The notes: generated by a model from the sequence alone, not told the origin. 64,000 bases of DNA from UBA4732 sp002404095 (GCA_036783645.1 DAIPWT010000017.1:1-64000), one strand, 5' to 3'; numbered from the stretch's first letter, positions 50,513 through 59,415 are shown. Numbers and translations: made by a program.

Positions 50513-51727
50513 TCACTTGTCGGAAAGACGGAATGTGTCCATTCGGATGGACTGATCGACGGCCCCGTAGGCGTCATCGCCGCCGACGTGGGAAAAGATG
50601 TAAATACGGCCGTCCGCGTCTTGCACGCTCCGCGGGTAATAGCCGCTGGGCCGGGCGCCGGAGAGGGCCTGCCAGGATTTGCCGCCGTCGGCGGTTCCAT
50701 GGATGCCGCTGGTGGCGATGTGCAGCACGACCCCTTCCCGCGTGGCCAAGAGTTCCGGGTGCCCACTGTGAGGGAGCGGCGCCGGGCCGACGTCCTGAGG
50801 TTTCCAGGTCTGGCCGTCTTTCTTGAGCAGTCCCTGCCAGCGGACTTCCTTCTCGGTTTTGCCCGTCGGGTCTACGGTACGGAAGATACAGAGCAGGTCG
50901 CCGCTGGCCAACTCGGCGCAATCGTATTCTTCGCCGCTCCAACTCTTGGCGAGTTCCGCGGAGACGACCGGGATCGGTTTCCCCCATGTCTTACCGCCGT
51001 CGTCCGAGACCATGAGGAGCGGCTCGATGGGAGGACGGGTGACGTTCGTTGGCAGGCTTCCGGCGGGGACGCGCATCAATCCGCCGGTGACGATCAATCG
51101 CCCATCGCGGAGCAGGCGCAGGCGCGTGGGATACGTCGTAAACAGCTTCGGATCGAGGAGCGGAGTTTCGGGCGGCCCCCACGTCGTCGATGCGTCGCGC
51201 GATCGCTGCAGATAGCCCGTCTTAGGCGCTTTGTCGTCGAACGGCAGATACTGCCCCCAGACCGCACGGATGATCGTGCCGTCAGCCAGCGAGATCTGAC
51301 CCTTGCCAGTCGCGTGGTTCATACACGAACGGAATGAATCCGCGCTCACTCCCTTCCAGGTCATACCGGCGTCCTTCGATTGAAGGTACACATTGCGCAG
51401 CTCAAGCCCGTTCATGTCGTAATTCGCGTTGCCATTGGGCGGCCAGCCCGGAAAAGAATCGAGGACTGTCTTGTCGGTGCGCGGTCGATCTTTGAACGGC
51501 CCCGTAGCCTGCGTAAACGTGACCATTATGCTCTTATCCGGCATAAGCCACGCTCCGGTCCAGCAGGTGAACCCCGGCTTCTGCGGCGAATGATAGATCG
51601 TCTTTGAATCGTATTCGGCGGCGCTGAATTTGAGTGATACTGATCGAGTCGGTTCATCCGCGCCGAAAGCCAGAGCGGCCAGCACGAGACCGGAAACAGG
51701 GACAAGACATACGGTTATTCTGTTCAT
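50513..51727 (-). CDS. Secreted sialidase-like (BNR-repeat) protein
   Basis: 404 residues from ATG 51727 (AGGG six to nine bases before it). A signal peptide (RITVCLVPVSGLVLAALAFG) precedes a six-bladed propeller with Asp-box motifs S.D.G.TW: SKDAGMTWKG, SRDASTTWGP, SDDGGKTWGK, TADGGKSWQA. Family members cut sialic acid or related sugars from glycans, but whether the catalytic Arg triad is present I cannot tell. It shares the divergent gap 51728-51980 with the hydrolase gene and a 94-base upstream element with the WD40-like gene. Confidence 0.85.
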   Translation of the reverse strand: MNRITVCLVPVSGLVLAALAFGADEPTRSVSLKFSAAEYDSKTIYHSPQKPGFTCWTGAWLMPDKSIMVTFTQATGPFKDRPRTDKTVLDSFPGWPPNGNANYDMNGLELRNVYLQSKDAGMTWKGVSADSFRSCMNHATGKGQISLADGTIIRAVWGQYLPFDDKAPKTGYLQRSRDASTTWGPPETPLLDPKLFTTYPTRLRLLRDGRLIVTGGLMRVPAGSLPTNVTRPPIEPLLMVSDDGGKTWGKPIPVVSAELAKSWSGEEYDCAELASGDLLCIFRTVDPTGKTEKEVRWQGLLKKDGQTWKPQDVGPAPLPHSGHPELLATREGVVLHIATSGIHGTADGGKSWQALSGARPSGYYPRSVQDADGRIYIFSHVGGDDAYGAVDQSIRMDTFRLSDK

Positions 51728-51755
51728 CTCAACCCTCATAGTCTGCTGCCGGCCA

Positions 51756-51849
51756 ACGAGGAAGCTCTCCAAGCGCCCAAGGTGGATACGTTGTCGGCGG
51801 GTGGATTGTACTCGCTGGCAGAGCGCTGCGATAGGTTTTCGCGGGCGCC
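51756..51849 (-). promoter_or_regulatory. 94-base upstream element shared by two genes (copy 2)
   Basis: Counterpart of 50371-50464, located 29 bases before the sialidase-like start. The blocks GAAAACCTATC and TACAATCCACC and GGAGAGCTTCCTCGT are kept at the same distances, while bases between them vary. Confidence 0.5.
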
Positions 51850-51980
51850 AACGGGTTCTGTCATTCCGGCGGCCCCGCTTGCCTACATTGCGCCATGCGT
51901 CCATACTGATACCGGCCCGCCGGCCGCGCCAACGAAACCCAGCGCGCCGGTTTGTACTCTCCAGAGAGGATGCTCATCCC

Positions 51981-52943
51981 ATGCGCTCATCCGTCCTCGT
52001 TTGCGCCTTATTGTCGTTCAGCACAGCCGCGGCCGCCGAGAGCGGCACGGCCCACTTCACGCCCGCCGTCAATGAGAAAGCGCTCCCCGAACGCTACCGC
52101 TTCGACGCCCGCGATTTCGCTTATCAGATGAAATGGATGCACAATATCCCCGGTTATGCCATCGGCGTTTACGATGTCCGCTTCCCCTCGGCCGTTGAAA
52201 GTCCTAATCCCGAGAACAACACTGTTTATGCCGAATACTACCGGCCGGAGGGCAAGGGGCCGTTCCCGTGCGTGATCGTCCTCGACATCACCGGCGGCGA
52301 TCAATCCATATCGCGGTTCATTTGCACTCACTTATCGCGGCACGGCGTCGCCGGCCTCTTCGTGCAGATGGCCTACTACGGGCCGCGCCGGCCGGCCGGC
52401 AGCGGACTACGCCTCGTCTCGACCGATTATGTCCAAACCGCGGCCGCCATTCGCCAGACGGTCCTCGACATGCGCCTGGCGACGGCGTGGATGGAGTCGC
52501 GGCCGGAGATCGACCCGAAACGACTCGGCATCCTCGGCACCAGCCTCGGCAGCTTCATGGCATCGTTGACGGCCGAGATGGAGCCGAAGCTCGGCCGCGT
52601 CGCCCTGCTGCTCGGCGGCGGCGGCGTCATCGACGGCTACTACGACGATCCACGCGCGGCCGGCTACCGCAAGATTTTTGAGGCGCTGGGCGGATCGAAA
52701 GAGAAACTGGCCAAGCTCATCGCGCCGCTCGACCCGATTACCTGCGCCGCCAATCTCAAAAGTCGCAAACTGTTAATGTTGGCGGGCCGGCACGACGAGA
52801 TCGTGCCGCCGAAGATGGCCGAGAATCTTTGGCGCGCCGCCGGCGAGCAACAGATCATCTGGTATAATTGCGGTCACTATACGTCGGTGATTTATCTCGC
52901 CGACGCCCTGGAACATATCGTCCACCACTTTGACGCGGAGTAA
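51981..52943 (+). CDS. Secreted alpha/beta hydrolase (dienelactone hydrolase-like)
   Basis: 320 residues from ATG 51981 (GAGAGGA upstream). Signal peptide RSSVLVCALLSFSTAAAAES. The core shows FPCVIVLDITGGDQSISRFI, GILGTSLGSFMASL with the nucleophile Ser (G-T-S-L-G), LMLAGRHDEIVPPKMAE with the likely Asp, and IIWYNCGHYTSVIYL with the likely His. Such proteins act on esters or peptides outside the cytoplasm. The frame upstream of 51981 is open to 51630 but runs antisense to the sialidase gene, so it is rejected. Divergent from the sialidase gene. Confidence 0.85.
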   Translation: MRSSVLVCALLSFSTAAAAESGTAHFTPAVNEKALPERYRFDARDFAYQMKWMHNIPGYAIGVYDVRFPSAVESPNPENNTVYAEYYRPEGKGPFPCVIVLDITGGDQSISRFICTHLSRHGVAGLFVQMAYYGPRRPAGSGLRLVSTDYVQTAAAIRQTVLDMRLATAWMESRPEIDPKRLGILGTSLGSFMASLTAEMEPKLGRVALLLGGGGVIDGYYDDPRAAGYRKIFEALGGSKEKLAKLIAPLDPITCAANLKSRKLLMLAGRHDEIVPPKMAENLWRAAGEQQIIWYNCGHYTSVIYLADALEHIVHHFDAE

Positions 52944-52998
52944 AAAGGCCGCGTCTGTAGTCCGTTTCTCACATCCCTGGAGAGGCTTCTATGATCCG

Positions 52999-53152
52999 AA
53001 CCCGTGGCCAACGCCACGGCGGCAATGCCGCCACGCCCCAAGGCCCGAGCTTCGACGGCCGCCCAACGCCGCCGACCGCGCTCGTCCAAATCGTCCAACA
53101 ATTCCATATACTTGTCACGAATGGCTTCCAGTGTCTGAGCATCCTGCATCAC
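52999..53152 (-). mobile_element. N-terminal fragment of an ISAzo13-family transposase
   Basis: The minus-strand frame from 53152 begins QDAQTLEAIRDKYMELLDDLDERGRRRWAAVEARALGRGGIAAVALATG, the start region of ISAzo13 (Rhodopirellula-type) transposases, quoted here in parts: DERGRRRWAAVEARALG and GGIAAVALATG. After about 51 residues homology stops. Only a remnant is left, with no catalytic part or inverted repeats. Confidence 0.7.
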
Positions 53153-53199
53153 CCGATCATGACATTAAACGTCAAGTCAACAGCAACGCCAATATCGGT

Positions 53200-53640
53200 A
53201 ACTTATTTTGGCGCGGCTCCTTAAGCGAGGCCAGCCGCGTCTTCGACCCCGCCTTGCTGCGGCAGATCATCGGCGACTTGGCCCGGCAGGCTCTGCCGCT
53301 GGCCCAAGGCCGCGAAGCCGAGGCCTTGCGCGGCCTCACCGCCGTCGATGGCACGGTCTTGGCCGCCCTGCCCAAAATGGCCTGGGCGTTATGGCGCACC
53401 GAGGAACGCGCCCTGAAGATGCACCTACAGTTCGACGTCCTCAAGGGTGTGTCCACCGACGCCACGGTGACAAGCGCCAACGGCCCGGAGATCGAAGAAC
53501 TGCGGGCCACACTCCAGGCGGATCGCCTGTACGTCGTGGACCGCGGCTACGCCGAATACCAACTCTTCCAGGACATTATCGACGCCAAAAGCAGCTTCAT
53601 CGGCCGCATCCGCGACAACGCCGTGTACGGCGCCCGCTCG
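53200..53640 (+). mobile_element. Internal fragment of an IS4-family transposase
   Basis: Read in the plus-strand frame that closes at 53676. SLSEASRVFDPALLRQII, then LTAVDGTVLAALPKMAWALW with the first catalytic Asp, LKMHLQFDVLKGVSTDATVT and LYVVDRGYAEYQLFQDII with the second Asp match the middle part of IS4 DDE transposases. The C-terminal third with the catalytic Glu is missing and the N-terminus is lost, so it is dead. It lies next to the ISAzo13-like remnant and abuts trxB. Confidence 0.8.
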
Positions 53641-53652
53641 TCAGCCTGTCCC

Positions 53653-54714
53653 TCATTCCACGCCATGTTCGACTAGCCATCGCTCCGCGTCCAGCGCCGC
53701 CATGCAGCCCGTTCCCGCCGCCGTAATCGCTTGGCGATAATAACTATCCGCCACGTCGCCGGCCGCGAATACGCCATCGACGCTTGTGTTTGTCCGCGCC
53801 GCCTTCGTCCAGCGAACGTAGCCGTTCGGCTCCAGCTCCAGCTGGCCGGCGAGGAAATCGGTATTCGGCGTATGGCCGATGCCGAGGAACATGCCGCTGA
53901 TTTCCAGCGTTTCCGTCTGGCCGTCCAGGGTGTTCTTGAGGCGCACCGCCATCACGCCACTCTTGTCGTCGCCCAACACCTCGTCCACCGCGCGGTTCCA
54001 CTGCGGTTTGATCTTGGGGTTTTCCAGCAGCCGGGTCTGCAGGATCTTGCTGGCCCGCAGCTGTTGCCGACGGTGGATCAGGTAAACGGTGCTGGCGAAC
54101 TTGCTCAGGTAGGTGGCTTCCTCCACAGCCGAGTCGCCGCCGCCTACCACCGCCAACGGCTTATTGCGAAAGCGCGGCAAGGCGCCGTCGCACACCGCGC
54201 ACGCCGACACGCCGTGATTCTTGAACTTGTCCTCCGAAGGCAAGCCCAGGTAATTGGCCCGCGCCCCCGTCGCCACGATGACCGTGTGCGCCGCCACCAT
54301 GCCGCCCTCGCTCGGGTAGAGTTGGAACGGCTGGGTCTTAAAATCCACTTTGGCGATGTCATCGGTAATAATGCGCGTGCCGAAGTTGACGGCCTGCTGA
54401 CGCATCAGTTCCATAAGCTCGGGGCCGCTAACGCCGTGGCCCGGCTGGGCGGCGCCGTCTTGCACCCAATAGGGTTGGCGTTCCGCCGGCAGGGCGGTCT
54501 TGAGATAATCGCGTAGGTTGCCGGACGGCCAACTCGGGAAGTTCTCGACCTCGGTGGTCAGGTTGAGCTGACCCAGCGGGGCCGTGCCCTTGGCATGGTT
54601 CTCCGGCGTGTGCGCTCCTTCGTAGACCAGCGGCGAGAGGTTGGCGCGGGCGGCGTAAATCGCCGCCGTCCAGCCGGCCGGGCCGGAGCCGATGATGACG
54701 ACCTTCTCTGTCAT
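53653..54714 (-). CDS. trxB: Thioredoxin-disulfide reductase
   Basis: FAD- and NADPH-dependent enzyme that reduces thioredoxin. 353 residues: FAD motif VVIIGSGPAGWTAAIYAARA, redox pair CAVCDG (Cys172 and Cys175), NADP motif VVGGGDSAVEEATYL and the closing FAD motif GVFAAGDVADSYYRQAITAAGTG. An insertion of about 30 residues around 62-98 (NLRDYLKTALPAERQPYWVQ...) makes it longer than E. coli TrxB. The gene ends at the edge of transposase debris. Its start is 3 bases from a long palindrome. Confidence 0.93.
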   Translation of the reverse strand: MTEKVVIIGSGPAGWTAAIYAARANLSPLVYEGAHTPENHAKGTAPLGQLNLTTEVENFPSWPSGNLRDYLKTALPAERQPYWVQDGAAQPGHGVSGPELMELMRQQAVNFGTRIITDDIAKVDFKTQPFQLYPSEGGMVAAHTVIVATGARANYLGLPSEDKFKNHGVSACAVCDGALPRFRNKPLAVVGGGDSAVEEATYLSKFASTVYLIHRRQQLRASKILQTRLLENPKIKPQWNRAVDEVLGDDKSGVMAVRLKNTLDGQTETLEISGMFLGIGHTPNTDFLAGQLELEPNGYVRWTKAARTNTSVDGVFAAGDVADSYYRQAITAAGTGCMAALDAERWLVEHGVE

Positions 54715-54716
54715 AA

Positions 54717-54889
54717 ATAGTCCGTAGTCCTTGGTGGGCGACTCGCTCCGCGAGTCGCATGGGTTGCATGAGTCCGTAGTCTCACGTCTAACATAAGTGT
54801 ATAGTGAGCGTCAAACCCGCGCAGTGGCGTCGGATGCCCATGCGACTCGCGGAGCGAGTCGCCCACTATGAACCACGGACTACGGACTA
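54717..54889. repeat. 173-base nested palindrome filling the trxB-argA divergent gap
   Basis: Outer arms TAGTCCGTAGTCC and GGACTACGGACTA, and inner 30-base arms 54734-54763 and 54837-54866 (GTGGGCGACTCGC...). The inner arms contain the same GGCGACTCGC hairpin as 6278-6300. The two divergent start codons lie directly at its two ends, so both promoters must be inside or overlap it. The 73-base centre has AT-rich parts (ACATAAGTGTATAGTG) that could hold -10 regions. Confidence 0.85.
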
Positions 54890-56197
54890 ATGTTACGTTT
54901 GACCGACTTGCGTGAAATCCTCCGCTACGTGCCGCGCTTCCGCGACCGGGTGTTCGTCATCGCCTTGGACGGCGCCGTCGTTGAGGACGAGAACTTTCGC
55001 AATCTACTGCTCGACATCGCCCTGTTGCGCAGCCTAAGCATCCGCGTCGCCCTCGTCCACGGCGCGGCCCATCAGGTCGCCCGCTTGGCCGACGCCTTCC
55101 GCATGACGCCCAGCAACCTCGACGGCTCCGGCGTCACCGATGACGACACGCTGCGCGTGGCCCTGTTGGCGGCCAACCGCGTCTCGCACGAATTGCTTGA
55201 AGGGCTGTCGGCCACCGACTTGCGCGGCGCCCTCACCAACGCCCTTACCGCGCACCCGGCCGGCATCCTCCAGGGCGTCGATTACCAGCGAACCGGCCGC
55301 GTCGAGCGCGTGGACACGGCCATGCTGCAAAGCCTATTTCAGAGCGATATTGTACCCATATTCGCGCCGGTCGGCTGCGACGGCGAAGGCAACTCCTACC
55401 GGCTGAACTCGGACAACGTCGCGGTCGAAGTCGCTCGCGCCCTTCAGGCCGTAAAGCTCATTTATCTCACCACTTTCTCCGGAATCCGCGTGCGCACGTC
55501 GCCGGAGGACGGGCCGGAAGCGGACTTATTGCGGCAGCTGTCGGTCGATGAGGCGGCGGAACTACTGAAGAAGCACCGCGCGGAACTGCCGGGGCCGTTG
55601 GCCTCGAAGTTGGAGCAGGGCATCCGCGCCGCCCGCGGCGGCGTCGAGCGCGTCCACATCATCGACGGCCGCGTGGAAGAAGGGTTGTTGGCCGAAGTGT
55701 TCTCCAACGAGGGCATCGGCACGCTCATCCACGCCAACGAGTATCAGTCCATTCGCAAGGCCAGCCGCAAGGACGCCCGCGCCATCCTCGCATTGACGAA
55801 GATCGGCGTCGCCAATGACGAGCTAGTGCGGCGCACGCGCGGCGAGATCGAACGGAGCATCGACGACTACTTCGTCTTCGAGGTGGACCGCAATCCGGTG
55901 GCCTGCGCCGCGGTGCATTTCTATCCGCAGTGGAAGAAGGCGGAGTTGGCGGCCGTGTGCGTCGATGGGCGCTACGAAAACCAGGGCATCGGGGCCAAGC
56001 TGGTGCAGTACGCCGAGACGCAGGCCCGGTCTCTCGGCGCGGCCGAGTTGTTCTGTCTGTCCACGCAGGCATTTAACTATTTCCAGCAGAAGGGCGGCTA
56101 CTGCGCCGGTACGCCCGACGACCTGCCGCCCCCGCGGCGCGAGCGCTACGAGAAAAGCGGCCGACGTTCGCTGGTGCTGGTTAAGAAGCTGGCGTGA
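54890..56197 (+). CDS. argA: Amino-acid N-acetyltransferase (N-acetylglutamate synthase)
   Basis: First enzyme of arginine synthesis: acetyl-CoA plus glutamate to N-acetylglutamate. 435 residues with an N-terminal amino-acid-kinase-like domain (VFVIALDGAVVEDENF, IRVALVHGAAHQV, QSDIVPIFAPVGCDGEGNSY) and a C-terminal GNAT domain (VHFYPQWKKAELAAVCVDGRYENQGIGAKLVQY). The typical ArgA order of the two domains is kept. The start ATG 54890 lies at the very end of the palindrome. The gene for carbamoyl-phosphate synthase small subunit, also used by arginine synthesis, is 9 kb upstream. Confidence 0.92.
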   Translation: MLRLTDLREILRYVPRFRDRVFVIALDGAVVEDENFRNLLLDIALLRSLSIRVALVHGAAHQVARLADAFRMTPSNLDGSGVTDDDTLRVALLAANRVSHELLEGLSATDLRGALTNALTAHPAGILQGVDYQRTGRVERVDTAMLQSLFQSDIVPIFAPVGCDGEGNSYRLNSDNVAVEVARALQAVKLIYLTTFSGIRVRTSPEDGPEADLLRQLSVDEAAELLKKHRAELPGPLASKLEQGIRAARGGVERVHIIDGRVEEGLLAEVFSNEGIGTLIHANEYQSIRKASRKDARAILALTKIGVANDELVRRTRGEIERSIDDYFVFEVDRNPVACAAVHFYPQWKKAELAAVCVDGRYENQGIGAKLVQYAETQARSLGAAELFCLSTQAFNYFQQKGGYCAGTPDDLPPPRRERYEKSGRRSLVLVKKLA

Positions 56198-56254
56198 GAT
56201 TGCCTTGCGGGGTAAAATGGCTGTGGCCGCCCCGCCGTTCTTTCAGGAGGCTCT

Positions 56255-56905
56255 ATGCCCGCCGTTCAATTAAAAGTACCTGTGGATAACCGCCTAGTGA
56301 TGGCCGGCGAACCTTGGTCCGCTTACACGCGCTGGCTCAAGTTGTTCGACGAGCGACGGCACGTGCGCATTACTTATGACCGGGGAGCCCTCGAAATCAT
56401 GACCCTCACTCACGAACATGAACACCGCGCCGTCCTGTTGACGCGCCTCATCAACGTATGGACCGAAGAGCGTGGGCTTCCGATCAAGGGAGGCAAATCG
56501 ACTACCTTCCGTCGCCGCGAAATCAAGCGAGGGCTGGAACCGGACGAGTGTTTCTGGATCGCCAACGAGTCGCTCGTTCGGGCCAAGGAGCGAATCGACC
56601 TTCGCGAAGATCCTCCCCCGGACCTCGTTATCGAGATCGATGTGACGAACAGCTGCATCCCGCGATTGCCGATCTATGCGGCCCTTAAAATGCCGGAAGT
56701 GTGGCGAATCGATCAGGGCGTGTTGTCCTTTCAGATTCTCCAGCCCAACGGCGCTTACGCCGCGGCCCCTGTTAGTGCCTCGCTGCCTCCGTTGACGCCG
56801 GCAGACCTCGAAGCGTTTTTGGTACTGCGCGGCCATATTGATGAGAACGCCCTTGTTCGTCTATTCCGCGACTGGGTGCGCCAACTTCCGCCGCCGACGC
56901 CTTGA
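56255..56905 (+). CDS. Uma2-family putative endonuclease
   Basis: 216 residues. Uma2 features: FDERRHVRITYDRGALEIMTLTHEHEHRAVLL, GLEPDECFWIAN with the conserved acidic residue, PDLVIEIDVTNSCIPRLPIYAAL with the Glu/Asp pair, and VWRIDQGVLSFQIL. It belongs to a different subgroup from the Uma2 at 8010 (EIMTLTHEHE start). ATG 56255 follows GGAGG. Function unknown; nuclease activity is assumed from the fold. Confidence 0.85.
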   Translation: MPAVQLKVPVDNRLVMAGEPWSAYTRWLKLFDERRHVRITYDRGALEIMTLTHEHEHRAVLLTRLINVWTEERGLPIKGGKSTTFRRREIKRGLEPDECFWIANESLVRAKERIDLREDPPPDLVIEIDVTNSCIPRLPIYAALKMPEVWRIDQGVLSFQILQPNGAYAAAPVSASLPPLTPADLEAFLVLRGHIDENALVRLFRDWVRQLPPPTP

Positions 56906-56969
56906 AACTTGCGCCCCCAAACACAGGTACTGACTTTGCCCCCGCCTCCAGCTCTCCGAGGAAGTTTCC

Positions 56970-58736
56970 ATGCGCCGTCTCGCTATCCCCGCCGGCCTTT
57001 TCCTGTTCCCCGTACTGGTCGGTTGCGCCCTCCGCGCTGAACCCGCGCCGCGGTCGGCCTCCAGCCGGCGCGTCGCCGACTTCACGCTCAAGGACGCCGC
57101 CACGGATAAGCCGATTTCGCTCGGCGATTTCAAGACAAAAAAGGCCGTCGTTGTCGTATTCATTGGGACGGAGTGCCCAATCAACAACGCCTACATGCCG
57201 GTTCTCGCGGAGCTGGCGAAAGCCTACGCCGACAAGGACGTACAGTTCCTCGGCGTCAACAGCAACAGTAATGACACGCCCGCCCAGATCACCGGCCATG
57301 CCCAGAAGAATCATCTGCCGTTTCCCGTCCTGCGTGACGCGGCCAACGTCGTGGCGGACCAGTTCGGCGCCAAACGCACACCGGAAGCCTTCGTTCTCGA
57401 CTCGGACGGCGCCATCCGCTATCAGGGCCGTATCGACGACCAGTTCGGCGTCGGCGCCCAACGCAAGGCCCCTACTCGCCGCGACCTTGTGGAAGCGCTT
57501 GATGAAGTGCTGGCCGGCAAGCCAGTGTCGCTGCCGTCCACCAAGGTCGCCGGCTGCTACATCGCTCGCGTGATTCAGCCGAAGTCCGAAGGCAGCATCA
57601 CTTATGCTCGTGATGTGTCGCGCGTTTTGCAAAAGAACTGCCAGGAGTGCCATCGACCGGGCCAGATTGGACCCATGCCCCTGTTGACCTATGAAGACGC
57701 CCTCGCATGGTCGGATACCGTGCGCGAAGTGGTGGAGCAAAAGCGAATGCCGCCGTGGCTGGCCGACCCCCATTTCGGTACGTTTCTGAACGACCGCAGC
57801 CTATCGGCCGAGGATCGCGCCACGCTGCTCAGCTGGATGGATCAGGGCTGTCCCAAGGGCAACCTCGCTGAACTGCCGCCCACCAAGGAGTTTCCGGAAG
57901 GCTGGACTATCGGCAAGCCGGATGTGGTGTTCGACATGTCGGAGGAGTTCACCATCCCGGCGACTGTCGATGAAAAAGGGCTGAAATATCAGTATTTCGT
58001 AGTGCGCACCAAGTTCGACGAGGACAAATGGATTCAGGCGGCCGAGGCGCGACCCGGCAACCGCGTGGTGGTGCATCACATCATCATTTACGTGGTCAAG
58101 CCGGGGAAAGACGCCGGCTTCATGCGCGGCAAGACGCCGGACGGCATCGGCGACGGCTTCCTGACCGCCTACGCTCCTGGAGAGCTAAGCGCCGCCCTCA
58201 CGCCAGGGTCGGCGAAACGCATCCCCAAGAACTCGGTCCTCGTTTTCCAGATGCACTACACGCCCAACGGCGTTGAGCAGACGGATCGGTCGTCGGTCGG
58301 CCTCGTCTTCGCCAAGGCACCGCCAAAGATCGAGGTTCGCACTCGCGGCATCCATCAGCGGCGGCTGAACATCCAGCCCGGCGCGGCCAACTACGAGGCC
58401 ACGTCGCAGACTGTCTTCGACCAGGATGCGGATCTGTTGAGTTTCATGCCTCACATGCACCTGCGCGGCAAGGATTTCCGCTATGAAGTTGTCTTCCCCG
58501 ACGGCAAACGCGAGACGTTGTTGTCGGTGCCGCGTTACGACTTCAATTGGCAGAGCAATTATCGCCTGGAGAAGCCGTTGCACCTGCCGGCCGGCACGCG
58601 CATCGAATGCACCGCCCACTACGACAACTCAAAGGACAATCCCAACAATCCCGATCCGAATAAGATGGTAAACTGGGGCGACCAGACGTGGGATGAGATG
58701 ATGATTGGATTCGTGGACTACGCCTATAGCAAATAG
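56970..58736 (+). CDS. Secreted fusion of redoxin, c-type cytochrome and copper monooxygenase-like domains
   Basis: 588 residues. A lipoprotein-like or Sec signal (LFLFPVLVGCALRAE, with a Cys at the lipobox position) precedes three parts. A redoxin domain: FTLKDAATDKPISL, FIGTECPINNAYMPVL (single peroxidatic-type Cys), VADQFGAKRTPEAFVLD. A cytochrome c motif CQECH near residue 226 in ARDVSRVLQKNCQECHRPG. A C-terminal part with histidine clusters of the peptidylglycine monooxygenase type: VVVHHIIIYV, FQMHYTPNG, and MPHMHLRGKDF. So electrons could pass from haem to copper outside the cytoplasm. The substrate is unknown. Such fusions occur in several planctomycetes. Confidence 0.82.
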   Translation: MRRLAIPAGLFLFPVLVGCALRAEPAPRSASSRRVADFTLKDAATDKPISLGDFKTKKAVVVVFIGTECPINNAYMPVLAELAKAYADKDVQFLGVNSNSNDTPAQITGHAQKNHLPFPVLRDAANVVADQFGAKRTPEAFVLDSDGAIRYQGRIDDQFGVGAQRKAPTRRDLVEALDEVLAGKPVSLPSTKVAGCYIARVIQPKSEGSITYARDVSRVLQKNCQECHRPGQIGPMPLLTYEDALAWSDTVREVVEQKRMPPWLADPHFGTFLNDRSLSAEDRATLLSWMDQGCPKGNLAELPPTKEFPEGWTIGKPDVVFDMSEEFTIPATVDEKGLKYQYFVVRTKFDEDKWIQAAEARPGNRVVVHHIIIYVVKPGKDAGFMRGKTPDGIGDGFLTAYAPGELSAALTPGSAKRIPKNSVLVFQMHYTPNGVEQTDRSSVGLVFAKAPPKIEVRTRGIHQRRLNIQPGAANYEATSQTVFDQDADLLSFMPHMHLRGKDFRYEVVFPDGKRETLLSVPRYDFNWQSNYRLEKPLHLPAGTRIECTAHYDNSKDNPNNPDPNKMVNWGDQTWDEMMIGFVDYAYSK

Positions 58737-58744
58737 GCGCCCTA

Positions 58745-58816
58745 ACGAGCCGCGACCGTAAGGGAGCGTTGGGACAGTGTACGAACCGCGCCCGCTCCCT
58801 TACGGTCGCGGCTCGT
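58745..58816. repeat. Palindromic repeat, 'GAGCCGCGACCGT' family
   Basis: Perfect 24-base arms (58745-58768 and 58793-58816) around 24 bases. Same family as the two repeats that flank the Y1 transposase gene (61887 and 62517), with TAAGGGAGCG in place of TAGGGAGCG. Confidence 0.87.
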
Positions 58817-58854
58817 AAGCGTGTATGTTTTGCGATGCGGGACTCAGTATTACG

Positions 58855-59415
58855 ATGCACACGACGCCGCCTAGCCTGCTGGAACAAGTGCGCCGCCCCG
58901 ACGACCGGCAGGCGTGGCGTAGATTCGTCGATCTCTATACGCCGCTTCTCTTCCACTGGGCGCGGCGCGTCGGCCTGCGCGAGCCGGACGCGGCCGACCT
59001 TGTTCAAGACGTCTTCGTCCTTCTGGTGAAGAAACTGCCCGACTTTCAGTACGACCGCAACAAGGGCTTCCGCGCCTGGCTGCGCACCGTCGCCCTCAAC
59101 CGCTGGCGCGAGACGCGCCGCCGCGCCGCGCCGCCGGCGCCGGCAGGCAGCGCGGTCGAGGAACTGCCCAATCCGGCGTCCGACGAACAGTTCTGGGAAG
59201 TCGATTACCGGCGCGAACTGGCCGGCAGAGCGATGGGGATCATGCACCGGGATTTCGACGACGCTACTTGGCAGGCGTTCTTAGCCTGCGTCGTCGATGG
59301 GCGGTCGGCGCTCGACGTCGGACGTTCGTTTGGTCTGTCTGCCGGCGCCGTTCGCGCCGCCAAGTTCCGTGTGCTATGTCGGCTGCGGCGCGAGTTGCAA
59401 GGATTAATGGACTGA
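58855..59415 (+). CDS. ECF sigma factor paired with a Ser/Thr kinase
   Basis: 186 residues from ATG 58855 (upstream frame to 58825 is possible but less typical). Region 2: FVDLYTPLLFHWARRVGL, DAADLVQDVFVLLVKKLPDF and FRAWLRTVALNRWRETRR; region 4: DFDDATWQAFLACVVDGRSALDVGRSFGLSAGAVRAAKFRVL. It is of the ECF type that precedes Ser/Thr kinase genes in Planctomycetes; the kinase follows 100 bases downstream. In between, CGTAACACTT and GCATATAGTC (59429-59462) could be the kinase promoter. Confidence 0.9.
   Translation: MHTTPPSLLEQVRRPDDRQAWRRFVDLYTPLLFHWARRVGLREPDAADLVQDVFVLLVKKLPDFQYDRNKGFRAWLRTVALNRWRETRRRAAPPAPAGSAVEELPNPASDEQFWEVDYRRELAGRAMGIMHRDFDDATWQAFLACVVDGRSALDVGRSFGLSAGAVRAAKFRVLCRLRRELQGLMD

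Noticed and set aside
51630..51980. N-terminal extension of the alpha/beta hydrolase
   Set aside because: It overlaps the divergent sialidase start and shows no homology; ATG 51981 starts a clean signal peptide.
52930..53199. Upstream part of the 248-residue frame as a gene
   Set aside because: Only the section after about 53200 resembles a transposase; the earlier part is antisense to the ISAzo13 remnant.
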